Shown here: piece after piece, positions 9,395-12,190 of the stretch
Layout of the letters: every line of letters begins with the position of its first letter
Numbering within the stretch: position 1 is the first letter of the stretch
Assembly (NCBI GenBank): GCA_017609945.1
Contig: JAFCCZ010000021.1
Coordinates: forward strand, 1 to 12,190
Direction: 5' to 3'
Length of the DNA stretch: 12,190 nt
Origin: Candidatus Iainarchaeum sp.
GTDB taxonomy: Archaea; Iainarchaeota; Iainarchaeia; Iainarchaeales; GCA-2688035
The notes under the pieces: generated by a model
Databases searched by the model: none
What the model saw: the letters and a program-made list of their open reading frames with translations, nothing else
Told to the model about the DNA's origin: nothing
Translations under genes and position numbers: made by a program

Positions 9395-12190
9395 CTAAGA
9401 AGCGGTTATTTCAAATGGCCCGTCAAGGATTGTGCCGTCCGGCTTTACCGCGGTGATTGAGACGCTTTTGCCCTCTATTTCAATGTTCATTACGTGCAGT
9501 TCTGCGGCATACATCTGCAGGCAGTCACAGGAGCTTTTTTTCTTTTGCCCACTAAGTTTTGCTCCCCCCCCGCCGGTAACAATGTAGTAGATTCCATTGC
9601 TGTAAAACTTTTCATAAGAGTGAGCGTGGCCCTCAAACACCACGTCCACCCCGTACTCTTCAAACAATTCAACAAAGCTAATCCCTGTTTTGTTTGCTCC
9701 CTCACCCCAGAACTCGTCTGCGTCACCGTGGTGGCTTTCACTGTAAACCGGGTGGTGGAAGGACACGAAAATAAAGTCCTGGGCCTGGCTTGCCCGCAAG
9801 TCTTCCTCAAGCCACTCTGCCTGCGCAACAGTGTCCTCTTTGTTCCCCTGGACTATTGGCTGGGAGTCCAGAACGGCAAAGTGCACGTTCTCGTAATCAA
9901 AAGAGTACCATCTCTCGTTTCCAGCCAGGTCAAAGTGCTCCAGGTAATTTGATGCCCCTGGGTCCTTGTTGTATTCGTGGTTTCCCAAAACCGGCCAGTA
10001 GGGAATTCTAAGCGAATCGTTTCCAGCGGTCATTGTTGCCGGGTCAAAGCCGGTAATTTCGTCAAGGGCGTCCCAGCAAGCCTGGCTGTTGCCGTTTGTT
10101 ACTATGTCTCCGACGTGCACAATGGCTTCCGGGGCAAGGTCAATTATCTGGGCAAAAACTTCCCTGTGCTTGTCATGGCGTGTTCTGGAGTCTCCGTACA
10201 CCACAATGTTTGGCGGGTCCCTTTCCGGGTCCACCAAAACAACTTTTTTCCTTTCGCGGTGGACAAACAACAGGCCGTTTGAGTAAATCTTGTCAAGTTC
10301 CTCAAACTCCAGTAACTCAAACCAGAGGTTGCCCCCAACAGGCGTTTCGTCAAGGAAAATCGACCTGTTGACAACGTATTCAGTGTCATACTTTTCCAGA
10401 ATGTCCAGGTTTCCAGTTTTAATGAACGAAAAACTGTCCCTGATCATTTGCTCGTTGGCATACTCTACAGCCAAATCCGCGCTGCTTTTTCTCTGCGAAA
10501 GCAGAATAAACGAGTGCCCAAGGTATGGCTCGTTCAGGAAGTTGGCGCTGGTTGACGTGTTCTTTTTGACGAACTCAAAGGCATTTTGTACCGAGTAGGG
10601 AACCGGGTAGAAACTAATGGTTATCAGGAACATGAGGGCAAGGGCAACGCCGCACAGCGCGCTCAGCGAGTACTCGCTCAACTTGTTTCTCAGGGTTTTC
10701 TCGGGGAACGTTAGGCCAACGAAAAGTGCAAAGGCAATGGTTGCCACAACATTTATCCTGTAGGAGACAAGCAGCTGCACCAGTACGAAGAGAATTAAGA
10801 AGATAAGCACCCTGAGTGAAAACTTGTCAAGTTTTGTTTCCCCCCTGTAAAGGGCCGGTGCAATGAACAGTGTGATTAGCACAACCAACGGCAGGTAATC
10901 CAAAAAGAACCCGTAGAGCGGAATGGACCACAGGTAACCCCAAACATTGTGCTCTGCCTGTGTTGGCAAGCCGCTTTCCAGAAGTGTCGGCGAGAAGAAC
11001 AGCAGTGCCACAATTGCCCCCGCAAGAATTGTCTTTGCCGCAGTTCGCACCTGCTTCTCCTTTGTTAGGATAATTGGGAGCATTACAAGGAACATGAGGA
11101 AAACAGGGGTTTGGACAAACGTTCCAACGCCAAGCATCAATCCTGCTTTTCCTGGCTTGCCCTCTCTTACAAGGAAAGCCGAACTTAAGAGCATGGCATA
11201 ACTTATCACGTGCCTAATGTTGAAGCTGAAGTCGCTGAAAACAAATCCGCCAAGGAAGAGCGCAAACACAGCAATATAGCTTCTGTTGCCCTTGAAACCA
11301 AAGGACTGGAAGAAGAGCAAGGCTGACGCCATGAACGCAATCTGCGCGAGAATCATTATTATCGCATAGCTTTGCTGCGTAGCAAGGCCTGAGATCCAGG
11401 AAACCCCCGCGTTAACGAAAAAGTATCCGGACATGTATCCAAACGGTTTTGTTCCCAGGAAACTGAACCGGTCAATGCTTGGAATGGCTTCTGCTGCAGC
11501 TATTGTAATGCTCTGCCTTTCATAGAACGAGGTCCAGATACTGTAGTAGCTGGCTGTAAACATGTTGAAGAAGAATGAAGAGAAAACCAGAATGCCGATC
11601 AGCAGCAGCAGAAGCGGGGAAATTCTCTTCAACTGCTTCCTAAAGTCTATTTTTTCCAACGGATCCTTTACCCTGAACCTGCCTTCAAAGATTCCGATTA
11701 TTATCACCGTTACCAACGCAATTGCTATAACAAAGTTTGTGGACGAGAGCAGGCCGAAGACTTCAAGGGTGAAGAAGATGGTAATGAGTATTGCAAAAAG
11801 AATAAGCGGGGTGTAAGCCGCCTTCTTGAGAAGCGGTTTGCTTGCAAAAACAAGGAATGCAAGGGCGCACAAAAGTGTTGAGATCAATGCAACCCCTATA
11901 ATTGGTGACATTTCAAACTCTGGCTCCTTTCTAGCCATCGCCCAGTCCTCAACCCCCAAAAATTCGGCCCTGATTTCATTTTTGCCGTCTTCAAGCGAAA
12001 TCCTTTCAAGGCTTCTAAAGCGCGTTCCGGAAAAGAAAACCCGGTGGTCAAGCTTTCCGTTAACGTAAATTTCAACCGGCGAGTATGAACGCTGGTCGCT
12101 GTTTCTAACGGTCAGCAAAACCAGGTCTTCCTCAATGAAGGAAATTGAAATTTCAGGGGTTTTCTTCAAAACCCTTTCAGCCAGCTCAAC
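9395..12190 (-). CDS. GT-C-like polytopic membrane protein fused to a calcineurin-like metallophosphoesterase, 5' end cut
   Basis: The frame is open to the right edge (the last codons read VELAERV), so the N-terminus is missing. Residue numbers here count from the TTG codon at 12169. Residues 1-85 look like a beta-sandwich (SPVEIYVNGKL, EDGKNEIRAEFLG). About 13 hydrophobic TM segments follow between 88 and 521, with a long loop after the fourth (207-260, YSIWTSFYERQS to GYMSGYF) that recalls the first outer loop of GT-C glycosyltransferases. A soluble segment (530-640, KYDTEYVVNRSIFLDE) resembles the exterior domain after GT-C cores. Residues 650-924 are a metallophosphoesterase with all metal motifs: YGDSR (D660), GDIV (D688), GNHE (N730/H731), SFHHP (H805/H806) and GHAH (H848/H850). 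The catalytic domain is probably outside the cell. Substrates are unknown; a glycan- or lipid-phosphate role is inferred. Confidence 0.88.
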   Translation of the reverse strand, partial: VELAERVLKKTPEISISFIEEDLVLLTVRNSDQRSYSPVEIYVNGKLDHRVFFSGTRFRSLERISLEDGKNEIRAEFLGVEDWAMARKEPEFEMSPIIGVALISTLLCALAFLVFASKPLLKKAAYTPLILFAILITIFFTLEVFGLLSSTNFVIAIALVTVIIIGIFEGRFRVKDPLEKIDFRKQLKRISPLLLLLIGILVFSSFFFNMFTASYYSIWTSFYERQSITIAAAEAIPSIDRFSFLGTKPFGYMSGYFFVNAGVSWISGLATQQSYAIIMILAQIAFMASALLFFQSFGFKGNRSYIAVFALFLGGFVFSDFSFNIRHVISYAMLLSSAFLVREGKPGKAGLMLGVGTFVQTPVFLMFLVMLPIILTKEKQVRTAAKTILAGAIVALLFFSPTLLESGLPTQAEHNVWGYLWSIPLYGFFLDYLPLVVLITLFIAPALYRGETKLDKFSLRVLIFLILFVLVQLLVSYRINVVATIAFALFVGLTFPEKTLRNKLSEYSLSALCGVALALMFLITISFYPVPYSVQNAFEFVKKNTSTSANFLNEPYLGHSFILLSQRKSSADLAVEYANEQMIRDSFSFIKTGNLDILEKYDTEYVVNRSIFLDETPVGGNLWFELLEFEELDKIYSNGLLFVHRERKKVVLVDPERDPPNIVVYGDSRTRHDKHREVFAQIIDLAPEAIVHVGDIVTNGNSQACWDALDEITGFDPATMTAGNDSLRIPYWPVLGNHEYNKDPGASNYLEHFDLAGNERWYSFDYENVHFAVLDSQPIVQGNKEDTVAQAEWLEEDLRASQAQDFIFVSFHHPVYSESHHGDADEFWGEGANKTGISFVELFEEYGVDVVFEGHAHSYEKFYSNGIYYIVTGGGGAKLSGQKKKSSCDCLQMYAAELHVMNIEIEGKSVSITAVKPDGTILDGPFEITAS

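Noticed and set aside
9494..9952. Plus-strand open frame of 152 codons opposite the phosphoesterase domain
   Set aside because: The minus-strand frame carries every metallophosphoesterase motif; the plus frame is a shadow.
12167..12169. TTG at 12169 as the true start of the large fusion protein
   Set aside because: The frame is open past it to the window edge and no promoter or ribosome-binding site is visible, so it is most likely an internal Leu codon.
1..12190. CRISPR array, insertion sequence or rRNA
   Set aside because: No regularly spaced direct repeats, transposase-like frames, terminal inverted repeats or rRNA-like stretches were seen on either strand.

Overview
The window looks like a piece of an archaeal chromosome. 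Supporting signs are: a class II tRNA-Leu interrupted at position 37/38 by a 35-nt intron that folds into a bulge-helix-bulge; tRNA genes without an encoded CCA; TATA-like boxes 26-31 bp upstream of start codons (leaderless genes) mixed with G-rich Shine-Dalgarno sites inside operons; and a rubrerythrin plus desulfoferrodoxin set typical of anaerobes or microaerophiles. The compact layout, many orphan membrane proteins and abutting gene ends would suit a DPANN-type or other small-genome archaeon. That placement is inference, because no rRNA or ribosomal-protein marker is present.

Region 1 (1-1910, all minus strand, read from right to left) is an oxygen-detoxification operon: a small unknown protein, rubrerythrin with a C-terminal rubredoxin domain, a 2Fe-type superoxide reductase (desulfoferrodoxin), and a second ferritin-like di-iron protein that runs off the left edge. 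Together they would reduce superoxide to peroxide, then peroxide to water, and bind or oxidise iron. Inverted repeats sit in both promoter-like gaps. Upstream on the same strand is a CPA2/KefB-type cation:proton antiporter with an NAD-binding TrkA-N domain (1949-3640).

Region 2 (3740-5595, plus strand) holds an unrecognised four-TM protein with a helical-repeat central domain, then 3 nt later a divergent Ham1/RdgB-type nucleotide pyrophosphatase, then a small two-TM protein. Region 3 (5632-7613) has the intron-containing tRNA-Leu(UAG), a leaderless family 2 glycosyltransferase, a short MscS-type channel (minus) whose stop abuts the glycosyltransferase stop, and a small Cys-rich DUF6485-like protein.

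Region 4 (7610-12190) has a signal-peptide/coiled-coil/single-TM envelope protein (minus), tRNA-Val(CAC) (plus), an AT-rich unknown gene whose 3' end runs antisense into the tRNA-Val and whose promoter carries a perfect 8-bp palindrome, and a very large protein, 5'-truncated at the right edge, that joins a polytopic GT-C-like membrane region to a C-terminal calcineurin-like metallophosphoesterase.

The strongest leads are the membrane/metallophosphoesterase fusion and the AT-rich tRNA-adjacent gene with its operator-like palindrome. Coding density is very high: no gap exceeds about 75 bp.
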